Of a stretch of 64,000 nucleotides of DNA, positions 46,338 through 57,661 are shown in pieces. Position 1 is the stretch's first letter. Each line of letters starts with the position of its first letter. A model generated the notes under the pieces. The model was not told the origin of the DNA. It ran no database searches and saw nothing but the letters and a program-made list of their open reading frames with translations. The position numbers and the translations under genes were made by a program. Origin of the DNA: Lepraria neglecta (taxonomy: Eukaryota; Ascomycota; Lecanoromycetes; Lecanorales; Stereocaulaceae); assembly GCA_033220425.1 (NCBI GenBank), contig CM065649.1, forward strand, positions 3,410,001 to 3,474,000, in the 5' to 3' direction.

Positions 46338-47801
46338 ATGGCTGATCATTCATGGTCTACCTCGGCTAACCCGACATACCGTGTGCTCATTATCGGATGT
46401 GGGCTTGCTGGCCTTGCCGCTGCCATAGGCATCAGAAGAGTTGGCCATGAAGTTACGATACTGGAGAAAGCGGCTGAGCTACAGGAGGTATATTTTCGCC
46501 TCATGGCAATCTCATGTACTTTTTCACTGACTTATCCATGGTCAATTAGTTAGGCGCTGGTATCAATGTGTCTCCCAATGGGACACTCATTTTCAGGGAA
46601 TGGGGTATTCTTGACGCTATCAAGGACAAAGCCAACATTCCCTATGCCGCCTCCATGCGCTCCTATAAAGACAGTTTCCAGCTATTCAGCCAGCCACTTG
46701 GTCGCCAGATGGAAGAGCTGTATTCAGCTCCATACTTAGTTATTCATCGAGCTGATCTGCACAGCGTTTTAGTGCAAGAAGCTGACCGACTCGAGATTGC
46801 TATCCACCTAGACAGCCATTTCACAAGAATCAACTTTTCGGACCCTTCAGTTGAGCTGTCTAATGGCAAAACATATGACGCAGACATTATTCTGGGAGCT
46901 GATGGCGAAAGATCAGCATGTCGAGATGCCTTACTTGGATACAACATACCATCGCAGGATAGCGGCGATCATGTCTTCCGTATTACTGTCAAGGCCAGTG
47001 ATGTTGCACAACACAAGGACTTGATGGAATTAGTACAGCCACCATGCGTCAATCTTTGGGTTGGACCTGGTGCAAACGCCATAACTTATGCATTGAAAAG
47101 GGACGGTCTGTTGAATGTTGTCCTGACATGTGCACATGACATTTCAAAAACAATTCAACATGGCCCACGGAGAGTAGAGATCCATGAAGCGAGGGAAGCA
47201 TTCGGCAAATGGGACGACAAATTCCAGACCCTCTTGAGTCTTGCCCAAGGATGCACCAAATGGACTCTCCTGCAGACCCCCGAAGCCCTCTACTGGACCC
47301 ACCCTGATGGGAAGTTTGCCCTGTTGGGCGACTCTGCTCACGCAATGCTTCCATATCTGTGGGTCCAATTCCGACCTGTATGTTGGTGAAATTGTACTGA
47401 CTAGCATATGTAGCGGACAAGGAGCTGCGGTCGCGTTCGAAGATGCTGCAGTGCTCGGAACGCTATTCTCCAAAGTTCAGCACAAGTCTCAGCTTCCAGA
47501 CATCCTCTCAATTTACGAACGCCTTCGCAAACCACGCACAACGGCATTGCGTAGCCGGAGTCAAGCTATGCGCGATGTGTATGCATTCGATGATGGACCT
47601 TTGCAACAGGAACGCGATCGCCAGTTGCAACACCATGCGCCGTTCGATGGCTTTCCTAATTTCCTGGCGGACCCAGTTTTGCAAAAGTCGATGTTCAGTT
47701 ACAATGCGATCGATGAAGCAGAGAAGGCATGGGATACATACTTGAGAGGAGAATGGCCCTCCACAAGAGGAATGTGGAATGTTGTTTCTCGGGAAGCATA
47801 G
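46338..47801 (+). CDS. FAD-dependent monooxygenase, second copy
   Basis: Exons 46338-46487, 46550-47358 and 47414-47801 give 448 aa. Group A flavin monooxygenase: YRVLIIGCGLAGLAAAIGIR (GxGxxG), IILGADGERS (DG motif) and FALLGDSAHAMLPYL (GD motif). The C-terminus has the SRSQAMRDVYAFDDGPLQQE and FDGFPNFLADPVLQ signatures also present in the copy at 21666-23086. Both introns are at the same codons and phases as in that copy, so the two are diverged paralogues. Sequence identity looks moderate, so the duplication is old. Its stop codon is 10 bp from that of the convergent UbiA gene. It probably hydroxylates or epoxidises an aromatic or prenylated substrate; this is inference from context. Confidence 0.92.
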
Positions 47802-47811
47802 GTAGAATTGT

Positions 47812-48753
47812 CTACACAATCTGTATATTGAGTCTCGCAAGGTACTCGCCCCAAAGCCCCGCCGCAATGCTGCTTCCAACAAGTAGGGAGCCCGTTTGAA
47901 ACCACCATAAGCAGCTCCGTGGGTCGCTCAAGTCCAATTTCGATACCATTGCCAGCAACACTATCCCGTTGCCGCCAACGGCACCATAGTAATACCACAT
48001 TCCTGCTCCTATCCATCTCCCAACGATCCATAAAAGTCCAACTTGCACAACAGCTAATGTCCAAAGAAGCGGTTTCGTCCAATGCAACCACCTCACAGCC
48101 ATTGACCCGATCCCCGCCTTCGCGTCATCTCGTACATCCTGATGCGCGTATACAGTGTCGTGAATCACCGACCAAACCACATAAACGAGATAAAGGCCCA
48201 GCAGGCCCGCATTCTGATCGTCTGCCCTCATAGCAAGAGCATCAGTCCCCACGGCTGCTGCGCCGACCAAAACGCCCCAGCCCAGGGTGACGCCTAATAC
48301 AATCTGCGCATAGTCTGTGAAACGCTTCGCGAACGGGTATAGCCAGACGAGAAACAACAGCGGCGCCGCGTAGAGCAGCCACCGCCCTGGCAGCATCTGC
48401 GAGAGTAACGCAAGCCAGACACCCACTTGTACAGCGGTGAACGCATAGGCTGCGAGCGGGGATATGGCGCCTCTGGCCATGGGTCTCAGTCGGGTGCGCT
48501 CTACCAAGCGGTCAAGGTCGCGGTCGGCAATGTCGTTCCAGGTACAGCCAGCGCTGCGGAGAGCAAAGGCGGCGATGAAGAGATAGGTGCTGCGTGCTAG
48601 AAGCCATTTGGGCTCAGTCGCTGAGAATGAGACACAGCCTGCGAAAAGCGAGCCGAACAGATAGGGGAAGAATATGTTCATGGTTCCCACTGGCTTGTGG
48701 ATGCGCATGAGTTCGGCATATGGGATCCAAGATGGAGGCAGGTACGTGAGCAT
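47812..48753 (-). CDS. UbiA-family prenyltransferase
   Basis: Single exon of 313 aa from ATG 48753, with about eight membrane helices. The first Asp-rich motif is NDIADRDLDRLVERTRLRPM (NDxxDxxxD), and the second is AHQDVRDDAKAG; both bind Mg-diphosphate. It transfers an isoprenyl chain to an aromatic acceptor, either as COQ2 (ubiquinone) or in meroterpenoid synthesis. It lacks a mitochondrial presequence in this form and pairs with a flavin monooxygenase, which favours secondary metabolism. Upstream, one base out of frame, is an ATG opening MSASPPTKIPPGVPK, which resembles the usual N-terminus of such enzymes before TGMLTYLPPSWIPYAELMR. A one-base loss near 48760 may have shortened the protein. 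The catalytic part is whole. Confidence 0.9.
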   Translation of the reverse strand: MLTYLPPSWIPYAELMRIHKPVGTMNIFFPYLFGSLFAGCVSFSATEPKWLLARSTYLFIAAFALRSAGCTWNDIADRDLDRLVERTRLRPMARGAISPLAAYAFTAVQVGVWLALLSQMLPGRWLLYAAPLLFLVWLYPFAKRFTDYAQIVLGVTLGWGVLVGAAAVGTDALAMRADDQNAGLLGLYLVYVVWSVIHDTVYAHQDVRDDAKAGIGSMAVRWLHWTKPLLWTLAVVQVGLLWIVGRWIGAGMWYYYGAVGGNGIVLLAMVSKLDLSDPRSCLWWFQTGSLLVGSSIAAGLWGEYLARLNIQIV

Positions 48754-50619
48754 GCCGGTTTCGGGACTCCAGGAGGTATCTTTGTGGGAGGGGAGGCTGA
48801 CATTGTGGTGTGCTGGAAGGATGGCTTACAAATTGGAAGGATAACGTTTGGGTTATTTGACAAACACTGGACCGCTTCAGTGGTCTTCTTGAGGTACTAG
48901 TATCCATTGTTGGAGGCTTCATCTTTTCTTTTTCGACTGTTGTGCCACCATTTCTGTCATTCCACACCCCACGTCTGTGAATCGATGTGGGTGCGGAATC
49001 AAGGCGCGTAGTACTTGCGAAGGATCATATTCCCGGAGCATTGTGCAGTACTGCGTTACCCCGTTCGCTACATACGTCTAGATTAGCGACAAGAGCGGTG
49101 TGCGGAAGGTGGCTTGCATCGCACATGCATGAAGGATCCACCGTTCCAGATCCCGAATGTCCAAATTCCCAAGAAAATATTGACTTCAGAGAAACTCAGA
49201 GTCCTCCAACAATCAAGGCAGCTCAATGTGCCGCTTGGTAGTCCAGATAGTCCAAATGCCGTTATAGCCCAGCCAGACCGTGCATATGTATGCAGCCGTA
49301 GCTGGAAAACGCAGAGCCAGTTACGCACCCTTTTGACTAGTGGAGCAATCGAAACGCAACGCATTGGGAACACCGAAAGTGCCTTGTTGCCAATCCCTGT
49401 GCGTTTTCCAGAGGCATGGGAATCGTTTAACGTTGCCACATGCCAATTCTTACAGCCTTGCATTGGCAGAAACCGTCTCCTACCCCATCTTTTTTCCGTA
49501 TTGCCAGATTCTATTGCTGCGGCTTAAATAACTGCCCCGGAAATAGGACATTTGACATAATATTCTGAGGTAGGGGATTTTATTTTGAATCTTTCTTGTT
49601 AATGATATGGCTTTTTGTAAGGGTCTGGGAACAGGGAGTAAACGTATCTTTGGTCTTTGCGAATATGTAAAAGTCGGCTCTGCTGTAGAACCTTTCCGAT
49701 ATCTTGTTCACGGTCTAAGTTTACAATGCCTTTATGGCCTGATCCTCCACTTCCTCTCGGCCGCGTTAGGATTCAGCTTTCATACACGGGGCGTAATCCC
49801 AACCCTTTTCTTCTAACTTTTGGTGGCACCCTGAACCCCTCAGCTGTCGTACACTAAGTTCTATCAGGCAAACGGTAAACGAAACGGTGTACTAGCCATG
49901 GGCTTAAATGCACGCCGTGTTAATGCATGGAGAGCAGACCCTCAAGTATCTACCATCACGTAACTCCATGAGCTCTAGGCTCAAACTTTGCACATGCAGC
50001 CCTATCTGAGTGTGCAGGCCAATACAGTTCGCTAAAATTGCTGGCGTAGCATGTGTGTTCATTGGGTTTGAAATATATACTACGCCAGTGGATGCAAACT
50101 CGACACCCTTGTCATAGCAAGCCACACATCACCACAGCGATTTGGCTTTTTCGACATCATCGGTGTAGTTGAAATGGGTGTTCCCCGCAGCACTCAAATT
50201 TCATGTCTGTGTGAGTGGACCTGACGCCCTGTTTCTATGACGTTTTTCCGATGGCTACTGCTGTCAGACTACACCCACTCGAGATTGGCTTTTTCGTCAC
50301 TCGGAACACCTTTTACAGACAATTCATGCCTGATGACCGATAGACTTGATCCATACAGCACTTCTTCTAACCACCCAAATTTGCTGAATCTTGAACAGAA
50401 TGCAAAACCTGCTTTTGTGGATGGAGCGGTCCCGTCATGTACCTTTCACAGTGCATCCTATCTAGTCTATAAGTGGGTCAAAAAAATAATTACTCGCATT
50501 GAAAAAAGAGCCTTCAATTTTCTCGGTTTGGACAAGGTTGAAGTTCTTCGTTGATGGAGATCGCCGTTACATCGTTGACCAAGCCATCATTGCATTTCAA
50601 AACAAGATCAGAGCCCTAC
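48754..50619. other. 1.9-kb intergenic region, no gene
   Basis: A 137-codon + frame (49114-49527) and several shorter frames have no domain and poor composition. No transposon signature was recognised. It may include the UbiA promoter near 48760-49000. Confidence 0.3.
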
Positions 50620-51990
50620 TCATACCAGATCATCCTCCCTTATCTCCAACTTCCTTGCAGAATCCCGATCATAATGACCGACGTCCACCCCATGCTCCAC
50701 GCGGATGTCTCGTAAATTGTAGCTCGAATCGGTCTTGCTATCCGATTCAGAATATGGATCGGCACTGTGAGTAATGTTTGTCCAGTGCCGAGATCGGTTA
50801 ATGAGTTTTGCATTACCAGAGCCTTTAGTGTTTGAGTTCGCCTGATGTAAATGAGGATTGGGGTCATTAGAGTGGAACGGCCTCACAGGAGTGCCTTTGA
50901 GGATGTGGTCGAAGATGGGCTTAACAGCCGGGATACAGCCACAGATGATGACCAGGGCAGTTTCAATGCTGTTGAGCAAGGAGGTCAGATAGGCAAGCGA
51001 AAATGGGAATCACGGTTACTTACGACGCCCAGAAGAAGATTTCGTATGTCTCCCCCGCAAGATGTTAGTCTACGAATCCGCAAGGTTGAAATTACTCACA
51101 GGTGAAGTCGTCTCGAGCACCGTAACTATGCATGTGTGCGGTCTTGATAGCAGCGGCAATTCCAGCACTGAAAATACTCAGCAACTTCATCTCCAGAAAG
51201 CTCTCGAGGTTCGTGACTCACAAAAAGCCTAGGCTCAATAGGACACAGATGCTCATTTTCTGCTTAAGGCTCATTTTCAGTCCCCGGATTATTGTTATCG
51301 GGAGTAGCGCAAGCACAAAATCCACAGATGTACCATAAGCTAATATGTGTGTCAGTCCTTGACCGTTCACTGCGACTCATTGCTTTCTCATCTGATTGCA
51401 AAATGGTGAGGTCCACAGATATGTTTGGATTCCAGCAGCTTGAGCCCGGAACCATCTCCCACAAGGCTCTTGAAGGCGAACATTGGACGAATGTCGTTAT
51501 GACTATCAGTAATGAAATAGCCATGTATATTGCCAGGTTTCCATATACAACCCATTTCCGCCAGACAGTATTGGGGCCCATGATCCTCAGCATGAGCAGC
51601 CTAACGCTGATTTTTCCAAATACGGGAGCCATCGCGCCAATTGGTTGACTCAAGAAGTTATACTTCAATACAACCGTTCTCTCTTCTGGCGTCAGATAGT
51701 AGAGATGCCGTGCTCCTCCATGGGTCATGCAAACAGAAACCAGCGAAGTTCCAATGGCATAGAGGACCTGGAAGACGATCAGCACACAGGATCGGGACCT
51801 TTCTATCGAGTGCTCTTACCCAGGACAGGAACATAGAGTAGTCGTCTAAGCCCACATTTTTCATTCTGAGGCGCACGAAGAGCCTGGCGCTTACTAGAAT
51901 AACCGTGATCGAGAATGGAGCCCAGAATGCTGCGAGTAACGCAGATTCTCTGTTCTGATTGCCATCCGGTGGTCTAGGAAGAGGCTCCAT
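50620..51990 (-). CDS. Rhodopsin-like integral membrane protein, possibly decaying
   Basis: The third member of this family in the window. Likely exons are 51990-51820 (MEPLPRPPDG ... GLDDYSMFLSW), 51767-~51395, 51339-51222 (YGTSVDFVLALLPITII), 51167-51100 (GIAAAIKTAHMHSYGARDD), 51049-51024 (EIFFWA) and 50968-50620 (IETALVIICGCIPAVKPIFD). The family order of helices and the GARDD...E-x-FFWA...CGCIPAVKP block are clear. Two joins are unsatisfactory. The donor after VDLTILQS has only weak candidates, and the 51100/51049 join is out of phase by one base. Either an unusual splice is used or the gene is losing function; it lies just upstream of a RIP-affected transposon. C-terminal 80 residues are polar. 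Confidence 0.6.
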
Positions 51991-52515
51991 TGCAACCACT
52001 TTTCGATGAAGCAAAACTGATATGAGAGGCCCCAAAAGACTGTAATACAACTGTTGATTGTAGAAGTAATATACTATGATTGACAAAAGTAGAATGAGAA
52101 ACAGTAAGGCCACACTGGATGAACATAAAGGAACTGAGGCACAGTTGAAACCGGGGTAGATATTGGTCCATTTCGAACATTGATAAACGGAAACAGCAGC
52201 TGGTGGCAATTACCATTCAATCAAGTCCAGATATTCATACCCCGCTTTACGTGCCATAACAGGGCATGGCCTTGAGACAGCTGGGGAGGAGAGCTAAAAA
52301 TCTATCATGCAAACATTCATGGGTGTGTGCTAGGTCGGGAGCTGAAAAGGAAATAAACATGCCCATCGTAGGATGAAAGCCGGGCAGAGCTGCAAGGTAT
52401 AGATAGTGATGCATAGGGTGGAAAGTTAGGCGTGATAGGCAGTGCAAGTCTTGCCAGCGAAGGATTCAGGATTCGAGACGCATGACGCAAGACGCATCTC
52501 GCATTCCTTCCGGTA
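51991..52515. other. Promoter side of the third 7TM gene
   Basis: No gene is supported between this 7TM gene and the left end of the Fot1-like element. Confidence 0.3.
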
Positions 52516-52566
52516 GGAGTAAGCCCCAGTACGCGCACGGTCCCACTATGCGCACACCTCCACCAA
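52516..52566 (+). repeat. Left terminal inverted repeat of the Fot1-like element
   Basis: About 50 bp, beginning GGAGTAAGCCCC and ending near CACCTCCACCA. It pairs with 54796-54844 in inverse orientation. It is G+C-richer than the interior. Confidence 0.85.
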
Positions 52567-54795
52567 ATATGCACCAGCAAGCCAAATTTCAAATCCCACC
52601 ACAACCAATGTATATATAGAGTTGAAATCTGTACTGGAGATAGATTGAATCAATATTAATCCGTGTGACTACTGCTATAACTACTGGAATCGTATCGGAA
52701 GCTTCCGTGGCCTCCCTAACCTCCCCTTCTTAATTTCTATTACCTCCTCTTTAGCAGTAGAATTTTTAATTATAACTATATCTTCCTGTATTAGTATAGC
52801 GGGAATCTTCTTCTTATACCCTTTAGCTTACTCTTTAAGGCCTATTTAGATCTATTATACAGCCTGCTTAGTAAGCCTTGCCTCCTCTTTAGCAGCCTTC
52901 TTTTCCTTTAACACTTAAGCCTTCTAGAATTAAGCCTATTACCTCTTAACCTTTCTCTAGGCTACCTCTATAGCCTTAGCCTCCTTTTATATCTATCTTT
53001 CTTCTTTCTCTATTATTTTTTACTCTACAAGCTTAGCTTTCTTATTCTCTTTGACTACTATAAGCTCTCTAGCCTATTATATTTTAGTTAGGCTAAACTA
53101 TAAGCTTTTTAAATTATCTCTAAGTATATTAAATAGTAGCTTAGCACGTATTCTTTTCTCCTTTTTAATAAATACTGCCCTCCTAAGACCTTAGTTTTCT
53201 GCTTCGAGGATTAAGTTCTTAGCTATAAGCTGTTCTAGGGTATTTAAGAGCTTATAGACTTCTAGCCTAATTATATCGCTAACTACTAATTTGATAAGGC
53301 GATATATCTTAATCTAATTATTATCTAAGAGAGCAGTTAAGCTTAGAGAGCTACTTGAATTATATATTATTAATTATCTTTCTTAAAGTTTACTTAGAAT
53401 TTACTCTAGATTAAAAGGAAGCAGGCCTATCTTTGACTACCTATTTACTATATTCTTTAGACTAAATACTTATAAATAAGCAGGCTAAAATAAGCCAAAG
53501 AAGTATCTCTTGTTTAGCTTACAAAGCCCTTATATATTATATATCCATTAATTAAGTTATTATAAGTAGTAGTTTTTTAAGGGACTAAATAAGCTTATAT
53601 CTAGTGGCTATAGCCGATAAGTTGAATATAGAGGATATACGGCTATAATAATCTTGTATTAATCGCACCAGTCCTGTCATGGTTCTACATGTATACCTCA
53701 TAAGCGCATATCTCAGTCTACCATGCGGTACATCTCAGCACTAGCTTGGCGCATGCTTATATACAGAATTTGCTCCATAGATTTCTCATCATCATATATA
53801 TTCAATACATTATTCAAAACATCTATATAGAGAGCTCTTTTGCTTCTTTCTCCTGACAAGTCCAAGAACGGCATATTTAGATAGCTTCTATACCTATTAA
53901 CTAGAAGAAGCCTATAGTCTCTCCTATTCCGTGCCTTTCCCTTAGTATACCTATTAAAAACCTTAGTTAACTAAAAGATACCTAATAAGTTATTAGTCTA
54001 GCCAGTAGGAGAAGATATAAAATAGGCTTCCTAGTTATTAAAATCCTCTAGCCAGGAGTCTTATATATTATCTGTTTTAGCTTAGTAGATAATAGATAGT
54101 AGGAGATAGGATCTATCTATAGAAATTATAGCCACGACTGTAATCTATTCCCTGTTCCTATCCTGGCTAGTACCTCTTATTTTAGGACCTTTAGAGAATA
54201 CCCTCTTAGTCTTCTAAAGGATACTAATTAAGAAGCCTTTCTTATCTATATTGTATATATTTTCTAGGAGTATATTATACTAAGCCATTTTTAAAGCTAT
54301 CTGCTCTATATTAATATAAGAATATTACTATTCAGGATTAATTACCTTCTTAAAATAGAGGTTATATTTATAATAATTATCTGCTTTCTTCCTATTAAGA
54401 TTAAAGCCTAGTTAGAATCCTGAGTCGAGTTCCTCCCTGTTCCGTTCTATATAGCGGGAAATCTAATTCTTTACCGGCTTAGTTTTGCAGATATCTTTAG
54501 CAAAATTGTGTACTATAGCGGGAGTAGGAGGAAAACCTCGGAGTATAAGCTTATTAATATACTTAGTAAGGGTTTTCTCTTGCTGCGTTATAAGTAATCG
54601 AGCTTTATTGGCTTTCTCGTCTATAGTACCTATAATACCTCTATAACGCCGTGAGAGTGTGGTCCTGTTAACACCGAATAATCTGGTAGTAGCAGTATAA
54701 TTAGGTGACTTCTGGGATTCTAATACCTCTAGGGCGTCCTTAATTGGACTCATATTGATCAAGATATCGGGTGTTGAAATTTTTCGCGTTGTTGT

Positions 54796-54844
54796 TGGTG
54801 GGGTGTGCAGATAGTGGGACCGTGCGCGTACTGGGGCTTACTCC
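54796..54844 (-). repeat. Right terminal inverted repeat of the Fot1-like element
   Basis: Inverse complement of 52516-52566 with a few mismatches, ending GGGGCTTACTCC followed by TA. Confidence 0.85.
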
Positions 54845-55336
54845 TATCCACTTTTCAAAATCTCGAACTTTAAGCGACCACTCCTAACTACGGGCGTCAA
54901 ATCACATTAGGGCTGCAACGATGACACTCTACAGCTATCTCGTGCGTCAGGTCGACAGCCGAATTCATTAATGATTTGATCAGGGACAATCCGTCAATCA
55001 CACCGCTATGATTCGGGGTTAGGGGAGTATCTCGACCAATACCGTCCCCTGTCCATCAGTCAATCGCCCCTGTAATTCGGGTAGACTATCGACTCAACGG
55101 GTATGGCAGCTGAGAGTGTGAAATGGTGGCTGAGTTTCTCGCAGCGTAATACAGCTCTCAAGGTTGAAGTAAATAGGTCGGTTGAGTGAATGGGTAGGAG
55201 TCCACCCTTGGCCACTTGCCTTGCACCTCTAAGCTTATCAATTTACTATAAAGGCTGCGTGCTGTTGCAGTCAGAGCATAAAACTCTCTCTGTTTACTAT
55301 TAAAATATTACAGAGAAAACCCTCTAATTCGAAACC
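54845..55336. other. Promoter side of the O-methyltransferase
   Basis: No gene is supported. A partial direct repeat of CCGTCAATC / CCATCAGTCAATC words with GATTCGGG / AATTCGGG occurs at 54990-55080. It could be a small duplicated segment. Confidence 0.3.
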
Positions 55337-56703
55337 ATGACCATGACCGTTTCTGATCTCGTGAGAAACATCGAGGCCGCGGCTAATGCCTCTCCTGGTC
55401 ATGTCAAGGAAGGAGAGCGAGTGGAGCTTCTTGCTGCCTGTGAAAAGCTGAGAGGGGCTCTCGAGAATCCATTTGAAGCGACTGTACGAATCATATTTGG
55501 GGTATTCAACACTCACTCCTACTGACTATCAATTCCCATGTCTGTACGTCTAGCGCTCGTTACTGACGTCTGTAGGGGCATCGAGCCATGGCACTGCGCA
55601 TAGCTTCGGACATGAAGCTATTCGACGCGGCGGCTAAAGCTAATGGCGGTGAAGTACGAATCGAGCAGCTTGCTGCTGCAACAGGTGCAGACCTCCTACT
55701 TATCAGTAAGTTTCGTTTCCCAAAGAGTGTATGTCGTGGCTTCTAACTGTAAGATAGCTCGTATCATGAGAATGCTTGTGGGTATGGGCGTGTTCAAAGA
55801 GGTCGGGAAAGATACATTCATGTCAACGCCCCTTGCCGCCACCTATGTTACCGGGTCTCCATTGACCGATGCAGTCACTCATATGTTTGTAGACCTTGTT
55901 ATGGAGTTTCATGACCACATAATTAATGTTCCTGTTGCAGAACTTTTCACATCGCTATACTATCCAGGCTCCCGGAATATTTCGAAGAGCGTGGCTTCCA
56001 AAGCCCTAGCGACGCATACGACGGCCCATTCCAATACGCTATGAGCTCCAAAAGTCACTACTTCGAATGGCTTGAATCGACCCCAAAGCACCAGCAGGCT
56101 TTCAATACCCTTATGGGCATCTCTCGAATGAATCGAGGCGAGGAATGGTTCGATTTCTACCCGGTTGAAAAGAAATTGCGGGTAGCAGATACCGAGACAC
56201 TGCTCGTTGATATCGGAGGTGGACTTGGCCATGATCTCGTTGCATTCAAACAGAGGTTCCCCCAACTTCCCGGAAAACTTATCGTACACGATCTACCTAT
56301 AGTTATCGACGACGTGAAGAACCAGCCATCCGGCATCGAGGCAATGAAACATGACTTTTTCACACCGCAGCCAATCAAAGGCGCCAAAGCCTACTACCTC
56401 CGCACCGTTCTCCATGATTGGCCAGATAAGCAAGCTCGTGAGATACTCAGCAATATCAGGGCTGTTATGAATAAAGACTCGATCTTACTGATCAATGAGA
56501 ACGCTCTGCCAGACTCCAATGTGCCCCTTTATCCTGCCGAGCTGGATATGTCGATGATGGTACTGTCCTCTTCCTTGGACCGAACTCAGACGCAATTCAA
56601 GGAGCTATTAGATTCTGCAGGTTTGGATTTAGTCCAGGTCTGGACACCGAAGGTCATAATCCCTGGTTCCGGAACTCTATTTGAGGCAATCCTCAAAACA
56701 TAA
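55337..56703 (+). CDS. SAM-dependent O-methyltransferase
   Basis: Likely exons are 55337-55501, 55576-55705, 55758-55884 and 55968-56703 (385 aa, in phase). The N-terminal dimerisation/winged-helix part includes GHRAMALRIASDMKLFDAAA and IMRMLVGMGVFKEVGKDTFM. The Rossmann domain has LLVDIGGGLGHDLVAFKQRF (SAM motif I), KLIVHDLP, and YYLRTVLHDWPDKQAREIL with the catalytic His of plant-type OMTs. The block LPEYFEERGFQSPSDAYDGP is in a different frame from the preceding exon. The third intron (GTTTGT at 55885) is chosen because it restores phase, but it leaves this region a dozen residues shorter than usual. The enzyme would methylate a hydroxyl of a phenolic or polyketide product. Confidence 0.8.
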
Positions 56704-56751
56704 CCGCGCTTCTGAGATCAGGCGATCTCGAATCGCTCGTTGGATACTAAT

Positions 56752-57353
56752 TGTTGGCGCAGGCTACCTTGATGTATGCTGACTAAGCAGAGCTAGAAAG
56801 GTGATTGGAAGGGTAAAGGCATTATGATCGATGTATCAAAGCGAAGCAAATAGTAGAATATTCAATGTCAAAATGATTGAAATACCATGAAGGCGAATTC
56901 CTAGGTGCCCCAGAACCAAGCCTTCGCATAGAGCAGACTTTTCGCATGAAACAGGCGTATCGCATGAAGCATGAAACAGATAAAACAGTTGTTGGATTAT
57001 AAGCTTACATAGCTTGATAAAGTGCTGGTATATACGAGAGGTGGCTGTTCAGACAGTCGAGAATGATGAGTTGGAAAAGTTTCGGATGGTTCCAAGACAT
57101 TTTTGCAATGAGCCTGTTTTCATGCTTTTCATCTTGTATCATGCTTCATGAGATACGCTTGTTTTATGCGGCTTTGAGGCAAAAGGCTCTGCACCTAGGA
57201 GAGCTCACTAAGTCAAATATTCTTCTCAATCAATTGACATCGGATATTCTACTATTTGCTTCGCTCTGACAGATCGATCATAGTGCCTTTACTCTTCCAA
57301 TCACGTTTCTAGCTCTGATTAGTCAGCATACCCCAAGGTGGCCTGCGCAAACA
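56752..57353. mobile_element. Palindromic non-autonomous element
   Basis: The left terminus TGTTGGCGCAGGCTACCTTG and the right terminus, read inward on the other strand as TGTTTGCGCAGGCCACCTTG, are inverted copies. The similarity runs for most of each arm (for example GCAGAGCTAGAAAGGTGATT in the left arm, and its inverse near 57300). The arms meet near 56990. The left arm lacks part of the inner sequence present in the right arm. There is no coding capacity. The flanks (CTAAT left, CTAGT right) might be a worn target duplication. A 602-bp foldback/MITE type; superfamily not identified. Confidence 0.75.
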
Positions 57354-57661
57354 CTAGTAACTAAAATCGTATCCTTTCGACAGCTGCCCTTGGTTTATCT
57401 ATCTAGTATTGCCCGTCTATATAGTGCTTATAGTATACTCTATTATATTTCGGGTGAAAGCTATCGTATCGATAATTTTTAATGTAGTTTTCCTTTTTCT
57501 CTTTAGATCTAGATTCGTAGTAGGTCTTTCTATTCTAATTCTTCCTTATTCTAATCCTATCTACTACTACTATCTCTAAAATATAGTAATTCTATCCGAA
57601 TACTAGCCTCATTAGTAAAGCTATTATTAGAGAACTCCTCGTCTCCTAAGTTAGAGCCTTC
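57354..57661. other. A+T-rich, stop-dense sequence
   Basis: No gene is supported. TpA-rich with C/T-biased words, like RIP-mutated repeat DNA. Confidence 0.35.

Larger units (their letters stand above)
52516..54844 (-). mobile_element. Fot1-like (pogo/Tc1-mariner) element with intact ends
   Basis: The left end starts GGAGTAAGCCCCAGTACGCG and the right end is its inverse complement. The match holds without a gap through about 36 bases and then loosely to about 50. A TA lies outside each end (52514-52515 and 54845-54846), the target duplication of this superfamily. Inside, the minus strand has the transposase N-terminus: IKDALEVLESQKSPNYTATT, FGVNRTTLSRRYRG, LILRGFPPTPAIVHNFAKDI (54750-54490). 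Later come YNIDKKGF-like and LFSPLKNYYL blocks and a Lys/Glu-rich tail with GRLGRPRKLPIRF near 52710. The coding part has many stops and is extremely TpA-rich. Length is 2329 bp, close to full size for Fot1-type elements. It is non-functional, inserted once and mutated in place. Confidence 0.85.

Noticed and set aside
49114-49527. 137-codon + strand ORF
   Set aside because: No domain, biased composition and overlapping ORFs of similar length on the other strand.
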